DNA of 64,000 nt, from assembly GCF_035046505.1 (NCBI RefSeq), contig NC_089822.1, forward strand, positions 271,455,054-271,519,053, in the 5' to 3' direction. This DNA comes from Tiliqua scincoides. Taxonomy: Eukaryota; Chordata; Lepidosauria; Squamata; Scincidae. A model generated the notes under the pieces. The model saw nothing but the letters and a program-made list of their open reading frames with translations. It searched no databases and was not told the origin of the DNA. Shown here one piece after another: positions 23,977-33,636 of this stretch (position 1 is its first letter; each line of letters opens with the position of its first letter). A program made the position numbers and the translations under genes.

Positions 23977-24495
23977 TCCTCAACCAGTTCCTAATCCAGG
24001 AGAGGACCTGTCCTCTAATTGCCTGACTGTGGAGTTTTTTCAGTAGCCTTTGGTGAGGGACCGTGTCAAACGCCTTCTGAAAGTCCAGATATATAATGTC
24101 CACGCATCCACATGCCTGTTGACCTTTTCAAAGAATTCTATAAGGTTTGTGAGGCAAGACTTACCCTTACAGAAGCCATGCTGACTCTCCCTCAGCAAGG
24201 CCTGTTCGTCTATGTGTTTTGAGATCCTATCTTTGATGAGGCATTCCACCATCTTACCCGGTATGGATGTTAGGCTGACCGGCCTATAGTTTCCCGGGTC
24301 CCCCCTCTTTCCCTTTTTAAAAATATGTGACATTTGCTCTCCTCCAATCTTCTGGCACCGTGGCCGTTATAAGGGACAAGCTGCATATTTTAGTCAAGAG
24401 ATCTGCAACTTCATTCCTACAGTTCCTTAATAACTCTTGGGTGGATGCCATCAGGGCCCGGTGACTTATTGATCTTTAATTTATCAATTAGTTCA
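23977..24495 (-). mobile_element. CR1 LINE internal fragment
   Basis: The minus strand encodes part of the RT: IFKKGKRGDPGNYRPVSLTS, ALLRESQHGFCKGKSCL, FFEKVNRHVDA and the FDTVPHQRLLKKLHSQ region. Both ends are truncated. It overlaps the CR1 position at which the copy ending near 23217 stops, so it is a separate insertion or a duplication. Confidence 0.85.
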
Positions 24496-25335
24496 AGTTT
24501 GTCAACTTGAAAAATGTGTCAGTGGGCCCTGGGAAGAAGTCAGCAAGAGGAGGGAGATTTTTTAATGGGCAGATGTGGGGCTTCCATGCCCCTCAAAGGT
24601 CTTCATCTCATCCTGCAACTCGCAGAAGGAGGTCCTTTTTTTTGAAGGGTAGAGTTTACCAGCTCTGTGGCTAATGCTGGTGTGTGTCCTTCCCAGGCCA
24701 GCTCAAGATGTTGGAACAGCTCAATTACAGCAAATCTCCCAGCTTTGTTTGCAGCCAGCTGAGGGCGGTAGAGGGGGTACCAAGCGGATCAGTCTGGTGA
24801 GCAAGTATCAAGTCCTTCAAGCTGATCAGAGCAGCAAAGCCTTCGCAAGAGACACAAGCGAGAGGAGGGGTCTGCTTGCTGTCACCCGAGATTATCTGAA
24901 AAGGAAGGAGAGATGCCTCTTCTTTGCCTCTAAAAACCCCTTCTTTTCTGAACTTGCTAAAAATCTTATGTTCTCTGAAAGAAAATAAATGCCTGATTGG
25001 AAATATGTCCCTCCTATCTTATGTCATTTATTCTAGAATCAAAGTCTGGGCTTCCTCAACCCATCCTCTTTTGAAAGAGGCACAGAGGGCCCCCAGACAC
25101 CCCTCCCTCCCTCCCTCCCTCCCTGAACTGTAATGAAACCCAACCATGACCAGTCCCCACCAGGAGGGCTGCAGAGTGACATCTGCCCCGATTCTGCCCT
25201 TGTCCGCATACAGGGTGACCAGATGTCCTCTTTTTCCAGGACATGTCCTTGTTTAGCCTTGTGTCCTGGAAAAGAACTTAAATGTCCTCCTTTTCTCTGT
25301 GACCAGGAAGTGCAGAGCTGCTTGTAATTAATAAA
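24496..25335. other. unassigned; one 104-codon ORF ending on AATAAA
   Basis: No known repeat was recognised. A plus-strand frame at 24674-24988 (LSELAKNLMFSERK-type C-terminus) follows a TTCCCAG acceptor-like site, and its stop overlaps an AATAAA. It could be a 3' terminal exon, but there is no homology I recognise. A (CCCT)n tract lies near 25105-25125. Confidence 0.3.
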
Positions 25336-25339
25336 TTAT

Positions 25340-25540
25340 GGGTGCAATCCTAACCCCTTACGTCAGTGCTTTCCAGCACTGGCATAGTGGTGCCAATGGG
25401 ACATGTGCTGCATCCTGCAGTTGGGTGTCACTCATGGAGGCCTCCTCAAAGTCAGGGAATATTTGTTCCCTTACCTCAGAGCTGCACTGCCCTTATGTCG
25501 GTGCTGGAAAACACTGACATAAGGGGTTAGCATTGCACTC
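25340..25540. mobile_element. MITE with inverted ends (AATCCTAACCCC family)
   Basis: The left end GGGTGCAATCCTAACCCC is inverted at the right end as GGGGTTAGCATTGCAC. The inner arms (CAGTGCTTTCCAGCACTG and its partner) are also self-complementary. It is about 200 bp and non-coding. A close relative lies at 45979-46163. Confidence 0.65.
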
Positions 25541-26097
25541 TGTATGTAATATAGTTTTAAATTTAATAATAATATAGTGTTTAAATGAACCACATGAAAT
25601 CTATATGCGGTGTGTTTTTAGCTTTTATTTTGTCATGTCCTACATTTCTCATGGATTTCCTACATTTCTCATGGATGTCCTACACTTAGGGATGCCTTGT
25701 CCTCTTTTGTGGTTATATCTGTTCACCCTGTCCAAACCAGCTGTCTTGTGTCTTTCCATTTGCTTGTGTCTTTCCATTTTTACATCATATTCAGGACTTG
25801 GGGGGCTGCTCACAAAGGCCTTGCCACTAAGAACATAAGAACAGCCCCACTGGATCAGGCCATAGGCCCATCTAGTCCAGCTTCCTGTATCTCACAGTGG
25901 CCCACCAAATGCCCAGGGAGCACACCAGATAACAAGAGACCACATCCTGGTGCCCTCCCTTGCATCTGGCATTCTGACATAGCCCATTTCTAAAATCAGG
26001 AGGTTGCGCATACACATCATGGCTTGTACCCCGTAATGGATTTTTCCTCCAGAAACTTGTCCAATCCCCTTTTAAAGGGTACCAACCACATGCTGAG

Positions 26098-27663
26098 TAA
26101 AGGGAACACTTGAACAACACAATGTCACTCCAAGTCAATCACACTTCTGTGAAATCAAACTGTCCACCTAGGAAGCCACACCGATTGACAATCAAGTTCA
26201 CATGCTGTTGCACAAATGGAGTAGACAACAGGTGGAAATCATAGGCAAGTAACAAGACACCCCCAATAAAGGAGTGGTTCTGCAGGTGGTGACCACAGAC
26301 CACTTCGCAGTCCCTATGCTTTCTGGCTGATGTTTGGGTGACCTTTGAATGCTGGCGGTGCTGTCACTCTAGTGGCAGCATGAGGCGGAGTCTGCAACTC
26401 ACACAAGTGGCTCAGGTAGTGCAGCTCATCCAGGATGGCACATCAATGCGAGCTGTGGCAAGAAGGTTTGCTGTGTCTGTCAGTGCAGTGTCCAGAGCAT
26501 GGAGGCGCTACCAGGAGACAGACCAGTACACCAGGAGACATGGAGGAGGCCGTGGGAGGGCAACAACCCAGCATCAGGACCGCAACCTCCACCTTCGTGC
26601 CAGGAGGAACAGGAGGAGCACTGCCAGAGCCCTGCAAAATGACCTCCAGCAGACCACAAATGTGCATGTGTCTGCTCAAACAGTCAGAAACAGACTCCAT
26701 GAGGGTGGTATGAGGGCCCTATGTCCACAGCTGGGGGTTGTGCTGACAGCCCGACACGGTGCAGGACGTTTGGCATTTGCCAGAGAACACCAAGATTGGC
26801 AACCTCGCCACTGGCACCCTGTGCTCTTCACAGATGAAAGCAGGTTCACACTGAGCACATGTGACAGATGTGACAGAGTCTGGAGACGCCAGGGAGAATG
26901 TTCTGCTGCCTGCAACATCCTCCAGCATGACCGGTTTGGCAGTGGGTCAGAAATGGTGTGGGGTGGCATTTCTTTGGGGGGCCGCACAGCCCTCCATGTG
27001 CTCACCAGAGGTAGCCTGACTGCCATTAGGTACCGAGATGAGATCCTCAGACCCCTTGTGAGACCATATGCTGGCGCGGTTGGCCCTGGGTTCCTCCTAA
27101 TGCAGGACAATGCTAGACCTCATGTGGCTGGAGTGTGTCAGCAGTTCCTGCAAGATGAAGGCATTGATGCTATGGACTGGCCCGCCCATTCCCCAGACCT
27201 GAATCCAATTGAGCACATCTGGGACATCGTGTCTCGCTCCATCCACCAGCGCCACATTGCACCACAGACTGTCCAGGAGTTGGCGGATGCTTTAGTCCAG
27301 GTCTGGGAGGCGATCCCTCAGGAGACTATCCACCACCTCATCAGGAGCATGCCCAGGCGTTGTAGGGAGGTCATACAGGCACGTGGAGGCCACACACACT
27401 ACTGAGCCTCATTTTGACTTGCTTTATGGACATTACATCGAAGTTGGATCAGCCTGTAGTGTGTTTTTCCACTTCAATTTTGCGTATGACACCAAACCCA
27501 GACCTCCATGGGTTAATAAATGTGATTTCCATTGATGATTGTTGTGTGATTTTGTTGTCAGCACATTCAACTATGTCAGGAACAAAGCATTTAATAGGAA
27601 TATTTCGTTCATTCAGATCTCGGATGTGTTGTTTAAGTGTTCCCTTTATTGTTTTGAGCAGCT
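26098..27663 (+). mobile_element. Tc1/mariner (Tc1-type) DNA transposon
   Basis: Inverted ends can be read: AAGGGAACACTTGAACAACA at 26100 and its inverse TGTTGTTTAAGTGTTCCCTT ending at 27646 (one mismatch). On the right the element continues as ATTGTTTTGAGCAGCT to 27663, followed by TA. The matching outer bases are missing on the left, where CR1 GAGTAAAG runs straight into TAAAGGGAAC. The element carries one open transposase gene. The sequence strongly resembles a Tc1 lineage I know from fish genomes (from memory, not searched). It is inserted in CR1 and so is younger than that copy. Confidence 0.9.
26380..27405 (+). CDS. Tc1-type transposase, intact ORF, 341 aa
   Basis: This is a cut-and-paste transposase that binds the element's inverted ends and integrates at TA. 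I chose the Met at 26380 ([20 protein letters not shown]) because the family starts there. The frame is open 14 codons further upstream. Residues 1-110 form the paired-type helix-turn-helix DNA-binding region ([20 protein letters not shown], then [15 protein letters not shown]), with a basic [10 protein letters not shown] stretch between the two parts. The catalytic DD34E triad is complete: Asp152 (LFTDESRF), Asp243 (LMQDNARPH) and Glu278 (LNPIEHIW), with 34 residues between the last two. The Tc1 glycine motif MVWGGIS is present, though the preceding residue is Glu instead of the usual Val/Met. Length is normal for Tc1 (about 340 aa). No stop or frameshift is seen. The left end of the element is damaged, so the copy itself may not move although the enzyme looks complete. 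Confidence 0.93.
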   Translation: MRRSLQLTQVAQVVQLIQDGTSMRAVARRFAVSVSAVSRAWRRYQETDQYTRRHGGGRGRATTQHQDRNLHLRARRNRRSTARALQNDLQQTTNVHVSAQTVRNRLHEGGMRALCPQLGVVLTARHGAGRLAFAREHQDWQPRHWHPVLFTDESRFTLSTCDRCDRVWRRQGECSAACNILQHDRFGSGSEMVWGGISLGGRTALHVLTRGSLTAIRYRDEILRPLVRPYAGAVGPGFLLMQDNARPHVAGVCQQFLQDEGIDAMDWPAHSPDLNPIEHIWDIVSRSIHQRHIAPQTVQELADALVQVWEAIPQETIHHLIRSMPRRCREVIQARGGHTHY

Positions 27664-28199
27664 TATTTTCTTTTGTCTGTCCTAACTCTCCCAACATCAA
27701 TTTTAGTGGATGTCCCCTGGTTCTGGTGTTACGTGAGAGTGTAAAGAGCATCTCTCTATCCACTCTGTCCATCGCCTGCATAATTTTGTATGTCTCAATC
27801 ATGTCCCCCCTCAGGCGTCTCTTTTCTAGGCTGAAGAGGCCCAAACGCCGTAGCCTTTAATAAAACTTTAATAATAAAACTTTATTTTTATCCTGCCCTT
27901 CTCCGTAACGGGACTTCCTTTCCTCATAAGGAAGGTGCCCCAGCCCCGTAATCATCTTAATTGCTCTCTTTTGCACCTTTTCCAACTCCACTATGTCCTT
28001 TCTGAGATGTGGTGACCAGAACTGGACACAATACTCCAAGTGTGGCCTTACCATCGATTTGTACAACAGCATTATAATATTAGCCTTTTTGTTCTCAATA
28101 CCTTTTCTAATATTATAATGCCATCATACAAATCGCCATCATACAAATCGCAATACAAATACATATAATGCCATCATACAAATTGATCATACAAATCGC

Positions 28200-28535
28200 A
28201 AGACATCTGCAAGAGGGATCTGAAGGCCTTAGGGATGGACCTCAACAAGTGGGAAACCCTGGCCTCTGAGCGGCCCGCTTGGAGGCAGGCTGTGCAGCAT
28301 GGCCTTTCCCAGTTTGAAGAGACACTTTGCCAACAGTCTGAGGCTAAGAGGTAAAGAAGGAAGGCCCATAGCCAGGGAGACAGACCAGGGACAGACTGCA
28401 CTTGCTCCCGGTGTGGAAGGGATTGTCACTCCCGGATTGGCCTTTTCAGCCACACTAGACGCTGTGCCAGAACCACCTTTCAGAGCGCGATACCAGAGTC
28501 TTTCGAGACTGAAGGTTGCCAATATACATACAAAT
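28200..28535 (+). mobile_element. zinc-knuckle LINE 3' fragment
   Basis: This is the same family as 60397-63070: nucleotide sequence for DICKRDLKALGMDLNKWETL through CSRCGRDCHSRIG and the tail AGACTGAAGGTTGCCAATA. One in-frame stop interrupts the ORF near 28352 (KR to stop). The 28118-28200 stretch before it is a scramble of short copies of CATACAAATCG. Confidence 0.85.
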
Positions 28536-28539
28536 CGAC

Positions 28540-28935
28540 ATAGAACCAGGGAACATCCACTAAAATTGAGTGTTGGGAGAGTTAGAATAGACAAAATAAA
28601 ACATTTCTTTACCCAGCATGTAGTTAGTTTGTGGAACTCCTTGCCATAGGATGTGGTGATGGCATCTGGCCTAGATGCCTTTTAAAGGGATTTAAATTTC
28701 TGGAGGAAATTTCTGGAGGAAAAATTCATCACAGGTTACAAACCATGATGAGTATGTTCAACCACCTGACTAGAAGTAGGCTACCTCAGAATGCCTGGTG
28801 CAAGGGAGGGCACCAGGATGCAGGTCTCTTGCTGCCTTGTGTGCTCCCTGGGGCATTTGGTGGGCCGCTGTGAGATACAGAAAGCTAGACTAGATGGGCC
28901 TATGGCCTGATCCAGTGGGGCTGTTGTTATGTAGG
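28540..28935 (+). mobile_element. CR1 LINE 3' end
   Basis: This is plus-strand CR1 from REHPLKLSVGRVRID through LWNSLP, the C-terminus and the 3' UTR to the TGTTGTTATG tail. It is degenerate, with a duplicated TTTCTGGAGGAAA at about 28695-28725. Confidence 0.85.
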
Positions 28936-30125
28936 ATTAAGGCTGCAATCCTATATGTACTTTTGTTGAAGTATTGTCAAGGGAAATACGCAGATGGTCA
29001 GAGGAATGTCTGCATAGAAATTTCATATGGGGAAGGGTTGTGTGTGTTAATAAGGCACAAGCTCTTTAAGCAATACTATACAATAGACAGTGGCATGTGA
29101 GGATATTGATATGTTTGAGGACTTTTTACTGGTTTGGTTTAAGTTATATGCTTTTTTATAGAATGTATTTTGTGTTACATGCTTTGATTGATGTTTGTCA
29201 TTTGTTAAGGAAACTGATAAAGCATTTTATAAAAGAAAGTCCATGGGGGATCTACCGGCTCTGCCGTTTTCAGATTCTGATGCCCGATGGCTGAAGAAGG
29301 CCTCAGTTGGATGGCAGTTGTGGGCATGTCTGATCTGTTACTGCCACCCTTCTCCTTCAAGAACGTACACATCGCCAGGGTAATCCCACGCTGTGAAGGT
29401 CTTGCTGAACAAAGGACTAGCAAGCAGCACTATGTTCAAAGTTTGCACTGAGCGAGCTGTGCAAACATGTTTTCTCCTGCTCTGCAGTTGTCTCTGGAGA
29501 CTCACAGAGAGCCCAGAGTGTTCCTGAGGGATCCTCCCCCTAGTACAGTAATTATCACAAGGTGGTAATTTGCTTCTCGCTTGGGGGAGTTTTCAGAAAC
29601 TGAAAAACGTAAACATCCGAACTCCGAAGAGCAACGTGGGGTAATTTATTTCAAGTGTGCCTGCTGAGGTTGGGTCATCATGAAGGTCTCCTGGGAGGTT
29701 TGGCTAAGATGTGCAGCAGGTGTGGGGCAGGTGTGGATCCGAGCCCAGCGGAGGACGACCTCTGTGTCAGTGAACCTCAGAGGAAGAGGCACTTGCAAGA
29801 GAGTCTTGTGGGACGCCTTAAAGGCTCAGCAATGGATCTCCACTTAAACTTCCTTAGATGAAAGCCCATCTGAGCAGGTGCATGAATGCTATTCTGTGTA
29901 AGTGTGTGTGGCAGGGAGGATGTGCAATTATATGACAGAAAGAAATGATGTAAAATGCCTCAGCTTCACACAACTGTTTTCCTTTGACAAAGGCAAGGAA
30001 GTCTTGGAGATGCCGCAACACCAAAATGTTGCTTTAGTGTTAGTAAGCTTACAGGAGGGTTGGGTGGAGCACTGCTGTCTGTTCTTGTGTCTGAGACACA
30101 CTATTTCTTTGCACAGTACATGGTG
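28936..30125. other. no recognised gene
   Basis: This is about 1.2 kb of AT-richer sequence. Open frames are short and unsupported. No repeat family was recognised. Confidence 0.4.
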
Positions 30126-30127
30126 AT

Positions 30128-30226
30128 AAGAACGTAAGAAAAGCCCCGCTGGATCAGGCCAAAGGCCCATCTAGTCCAGCTTCCTTTATCTCACAGTGGC
30201 CCACCAAATGCTTTAGGGAGCACAAA
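30128..30226 (-). mobile_element. CR1 3' tail fragment
   Basis: This is only the tail end, without coding sequence (reverse of GGCCTTTGGCCTGATCCAGC and TTCTTACGTTCTTATC). Confidence 0.78.
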
Positions 30227-30229
30227 ACA

Positions 30230-30545
30230 GTCTTCAGCATCAAAATGCTTCAGTCAGAGTTCAAAACTTAATGACCATAAAATAGTCCACACAGGGGAGA
30301 AGCCGTATCAGTACCCAGAGTGTGGGAAGGGCTTCAGGTATAATAGAAATCCTATTGACCATTGAAGAAGCCACACTAAGGCGAAGCCATTTAAGTGTTC
30401 AGAGTGTGGAAAGGGGTTAAGCTGTAACAGAAACCTTGCTGATCAGCACAGAATCCACACTGGGGAGAAGCCGTTTAAATGCTTGGAGTGTGGCAAGAGC
30501 TTCTGTTGGCAGATATACCTCACTGCCCATCACAATATTCTCAAA
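30230..30545 (+). pseudogene. C2H2 (Krüppel-type) zinc-finger gene fragment, broken
   Basis: This encodes about three tandem C2H2 fingers with the typical linkers HTGEKPY and HTGEKPFKC: an HxxxH end ([12 protein letters not shown]), [24 protein letters not shown]...QHRIHTGEKP, and CLECGKSFCWQIYLTAHH. The first full finger has Tyr in place of its first Cys (YQYPEC), and an in-frame TGA follows its NPIDH, so the array is not functional. No KRAB or SCAN domain or start exon is near. It is probably a retrocopy or remnant of a large ZNF family. C2H2 clusters commonly flank MHC regions in tetrapods. Confidence 0.85.
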
Positions 30546-31000
30546 GAACAGAATGCTGTGAAACCTGGGGATGTGTGGAGTATTGAAGAAGCTCGGGATG
30601 GAGCTCAGAACTTTCTATCCAAAGACGCACACGTGGGCAACATCATATAAATAATTAGGATGGCTCTTTTCTGACCAGTCAGACTTGGAGGTCAAAGAGA
30701 ACATTCTCACCGTGCATGTCACGATAGTCCCCTTGGGGAGGGTTATACCAAAAAGGCTCAGAGCAATGGGGCACTGCAGCCATCCGCCAGCCCCCCTCCC
30801 CCCAATATCACCCATGAACTGTTTCCCTTCTTCCACCGTTTTCTGCTCTGGAATGCCCGTCAAGCGCTCCCTCCTCCTTCCTGCCTGTGCCTCTCTGCCT
30901 TTCAAGGCTCTGGTGGTGAACAGAAGGATGGAAAGGGGGCTTGGGGAAACCCCCCTTAATCACTGGGTCGCCAGGCTGCTTACCCAAGTCTTCCAAGTCT
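30546..31000. other. no recognised feature
   Basis: This lies between the zinc-finger remnant and the next CR1. No domain or repeat was recognised. Confidence 0.4.
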
Positions 31001-31727
31001 TCTCAATACCCTTCCTAATGATCCCAAGCATAGAATTGGCCTTCTTCACTGCCGCCGCACATTGGGTCGACACTTTCATCGACCTGTCCACCACCACCCC
31101 AAGATCTCTCTCCTGATCTGTCACAGACAGCTCAGAACCCATCAGCCTATATCTAAAGTTTTGATTTTTTGCCCCAATGTGCATGACTTTACACTTACTG
31201 ACATTGAAGCGCATCTGCCATTTTGCTGCCCATTCTGCCAGTCTGGAGAGATCCTTCTGGAGCTCCTCACAATCACTTCTGGTCTTCACCACTCGGAAAA
31301 GTTTGGTGTCGTCTGCAAACTTAGCCACTTCACTGCTCAACCCTGTCTCCAGGTCATTTATGAAGAGGTTGAAAAGCACCGGTCCCAGGACAGATCCTTG
31401 GGGCACACCGCTTTTCACCTCTCTCCATTGTGAAAATTGCCCATTGACACCCACTCTCTGTTTCCTGGTCTTCAACCAGGTCTCAATCCACGAGAGGACC
31501 TGTCCTCTAATTCCCTGACCGTGGAGTTTTTTCAGTAGCCTTTGGTGAGGGACCGTGTCAAATGCCTTCTGAAAGTCCAGATATATAATGTCCATGGGTT
31601 CTCCCGCATCCACATGCCTGTTATCCTTTTCAAAGAATTAGAATTCTTTGTGAGGTTTGTGAGGTAAGACTTACCCTTACAGAAGCCAGGCTGATTCTCC
31701 CTCATCAAGGCCTGTTCATCTATGTGT
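31001..31727 (-). mobile_element. CR1 LINE RT fragment, well preserved
   Basis: The minus strand keeps one open frame of over 200 codons: [47 protein letters not shown] and WQMRFNVSKCKVMHIG, to LGIIRKGIE. Both ends are truncated (no tail, no endonuclease). Good reading-frame preservation suggests a fairly recent copy. Confidence 0.9.
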
Positions 31728-31895
31728 TTGTCTGCTCAGAAGTAAGCCCTGTTATAGTCAAGGGGGCTTACTTCCAGGACAACATGACTTGGATTGCAGC
31801 CTAAGTGTGTTGAGGACTGCTGTCCAACTGTGTTTTGAATGTTGCTGAAACATTTCCTTTGTTTTTACAGTGTGATTTTTGCTCTTCTGTTATAG

Positions 31896-32248
31896 CAGTT
31901 TTCCCTCAAACTGTGGGTCAGGGCCCACTAGGTGGGTTGTGAGCCAATTTCAGGTGGGTCCCCATTCATTTCAATATTTTATTTTTAAGATATTAGACTT
32001 GATGCTACCATGGTATGTGACTGCATTTGGGGGAATGTTACACCCCTGTACTTTAAATAATATTCTTTTAACAATGATAGTCAATGGGACTTACTCCTGG
32101 GTAAGTGTGGATAGGATTGCAGCCTTGGATTGTTAAAAATTTCCCTGCTTGATGATGTCACTTCTGGTCATGACATCACTTCCGGTGGGTCCTGACAGAT
32201 TCTTATTCTAAAAAGTGGGTTCTGGTGCTAAATGTGTGAGAACCACTG
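31896..32248. mobile_element. hAT-type MITE with perfect 8-bp target duplication
   Basis: The 353-bp element starts CAGTTTTCCCTCAAACTG and ends GTGTGAGAACCACTG, which are imperfect inverted repeats of the CAGTGGTTCTCA type known from hAT elements. TGTTATAG lies directly on both sides (31888-31895 and 32249-32256), the 8-bp duplication expected for hAT. It is non-coding. The interior includes GATAGGATTGCAGCC, a motif also seen at 31780 and 35795. Confidence 0.82.
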
Positions 32249-32256
32249 TGTTATAG

Positions 32257-33540
32257 GGTTGATATAAATACTTGTCCTTCTGTGCCACTTAAGCCCAAAA
32301 GGGGTCTCTGGGTTTCATTTCTAGCCCAAAGAGTGACTGTCTCTTGCTTCTTCCTTTTTCAGCCACTGCCCAGGGGGTACAGGCCATCCGCTTACTGATG
32401 GACCCAGAGATGACCAGAAAGCAGGCTGTAGGGTAGGCAGAATGAACAGAGAATGGGGGGGGGGAATGCTGGAGAAAAAAGGGGTGTTTTGTTCAGAAGC
32501 CCCGGCCTCGCTCTTCTTCTGGACCAGGAAGAGGGTGCTTTCTGCACCCAGGTTGGGTCAAAAAACACAGCTCCAGTTTTCATGATTGGTGGGGGGAGGG
32601 GAAACTCCAGCTCCAGAGATGAGAAGGGGGGAGAAAAAGGCACTTTTCCTGGCCGTCCTTCCATCACACACTCTAGAGTGCCGGCCCAGGCCCAGCCGCG
32701 AGGCCAGTTGAGGCAGGTGCTTCAGGGCAGGATGACCAGGCACACTGGAGGCCAGAGGGCCTCTACCTTTAAGGGCATTTGGGAGGTGCAGCTCAGCATG
32801 GAAGGGCATCAAAAGTTGCAGCTGCCCAAATGCCCTCTGCTAGACCCGGGTGAAAGGTAGAGGCCCTCTGGTCACCTTGGCAGGGGTGCCCCTCCATCCC
32901 TGGTGCGGAGGAGGTAGCAGGGGCGCTGCACCTCTGGCGCCAGGAGGCCTGCTGCCTGCGTGACGGACCCGCCAGGCCTCCCCCCAGCCTTTGAGCGCTG
33001 CCCGCGGCACCGCTCCTTCCTCGGAAGCCCCGCGTGGTCTGCCTGGAGCTGATCCCCGGCTCTGCAGCCAGAAACACTCCGGTGAGCAGCGGCTGTCGGG
33101 GAGGGGCTCTCCCGTCCGTGGGCTCCGCTCGCTTCTCCACTCAGCCCTCCAGCACCCCCGTGATCATCCAGGGGCAGGTCACCTGCTGCCCCCGTGCCGG
33201 TGGCAAGAGCCCCCCATGTCCCTCCTCCAGGTGAGAGCCCCACCCCTGCCTGCCTACTCAGAGGTGCCCCATGACAGTCACGAGGGCTTCCTCCCGGCTG
33301 GGCTGCCGCCTGAGTGCGACCGGCTCTGGCCGGACTCCTGCCCGCCTCTTGGCTCCCAGCAGCTGCCAACCTGCGCGCCTGGCGCCCAATCTCCTGCGGA
33401 GGGGCTTGTCCGCCGGCGCGCCCCCCCCAGGCACCGCGGACGCGGCGCAGCGAGGGGGGCAAAGCAGTGAGACTGGCAGGGGGTCCCCCCCCTTCGGGCG
33501 CCGGCTGCTTCTCCTCCGCTGACTCGGACGCCCGACGCGT
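32257..33540. other. no recognised gene; upstream of class I, becoming CpG-rich
   Basis: No domain was recognised. From about 32860 the sequence is GC-rich and CpG-dense, continuing through class I exon 1 to about 34250, like a promoter CpG island. Overlapping long frames on both strands here are composition artefacts. Confidence 0.45.
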
Positions 33541-33566
33541 CCCCCCCTCTGCCCGCCCCGTTCCGC

Positions 33567-33576
33567 TTTCGCTTTC
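33567..33576 (-). promoter_or_regulatory. ISRE core upstream of class I
   Basis: The plus strand TTTCGCTTTC reads GAAAGCGAAA on the minus strand. This is an exact GAAANNGAAA interferon-stimulated response element core, about 60 bp before the class I start codon. IRF/ISGF3 binding sites are usual in class I promoters. No clear S-X-Y or NF-kB (enhancer A) box was found next to it. Confidence 0.6.
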
Positions 33577-33636
33577 GGCTGCCCGATCATCCCGCGGCGC
33601 CTCCTGCTGCTCCCGGGCCGTCGGGGGTCTGGCCGG

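Larger units (their letters stand above)
25830..28115 (-). mobile_element. CR1 LINE split by a Tc1-type transposon
   Basis: This is minus-strand CR1: 3' tail and UTR at 25830-26097, coding sequence resuming at about 27664 ([50 protein letters not shown]) to about 28115. A Tc1 element separates the halves, and CR1 sequence is missing around the left junction (TTTAAAGGGTACCAACC). A second insertion of about 57 bp (27858-27915, AATAAAACTTT-rich, resembling a 5'-truncated LINE tail) breaks the coding part. Confidence 0.88.

Noticed and set aside
30230-30545. Functional zinc-finger gene
   Set aside because: One finger lacks its first cysteine and an in-frame stop interrupts the array. No upstream domain or start exon was seen.
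32872-33240. A further coding exon upstream of class I ending at CCTCCAGGTGAGAG
   Set aside because: There is a good donor-like site, but no frame gives a recognisable domain and no matching acceptor-exon partner was found.
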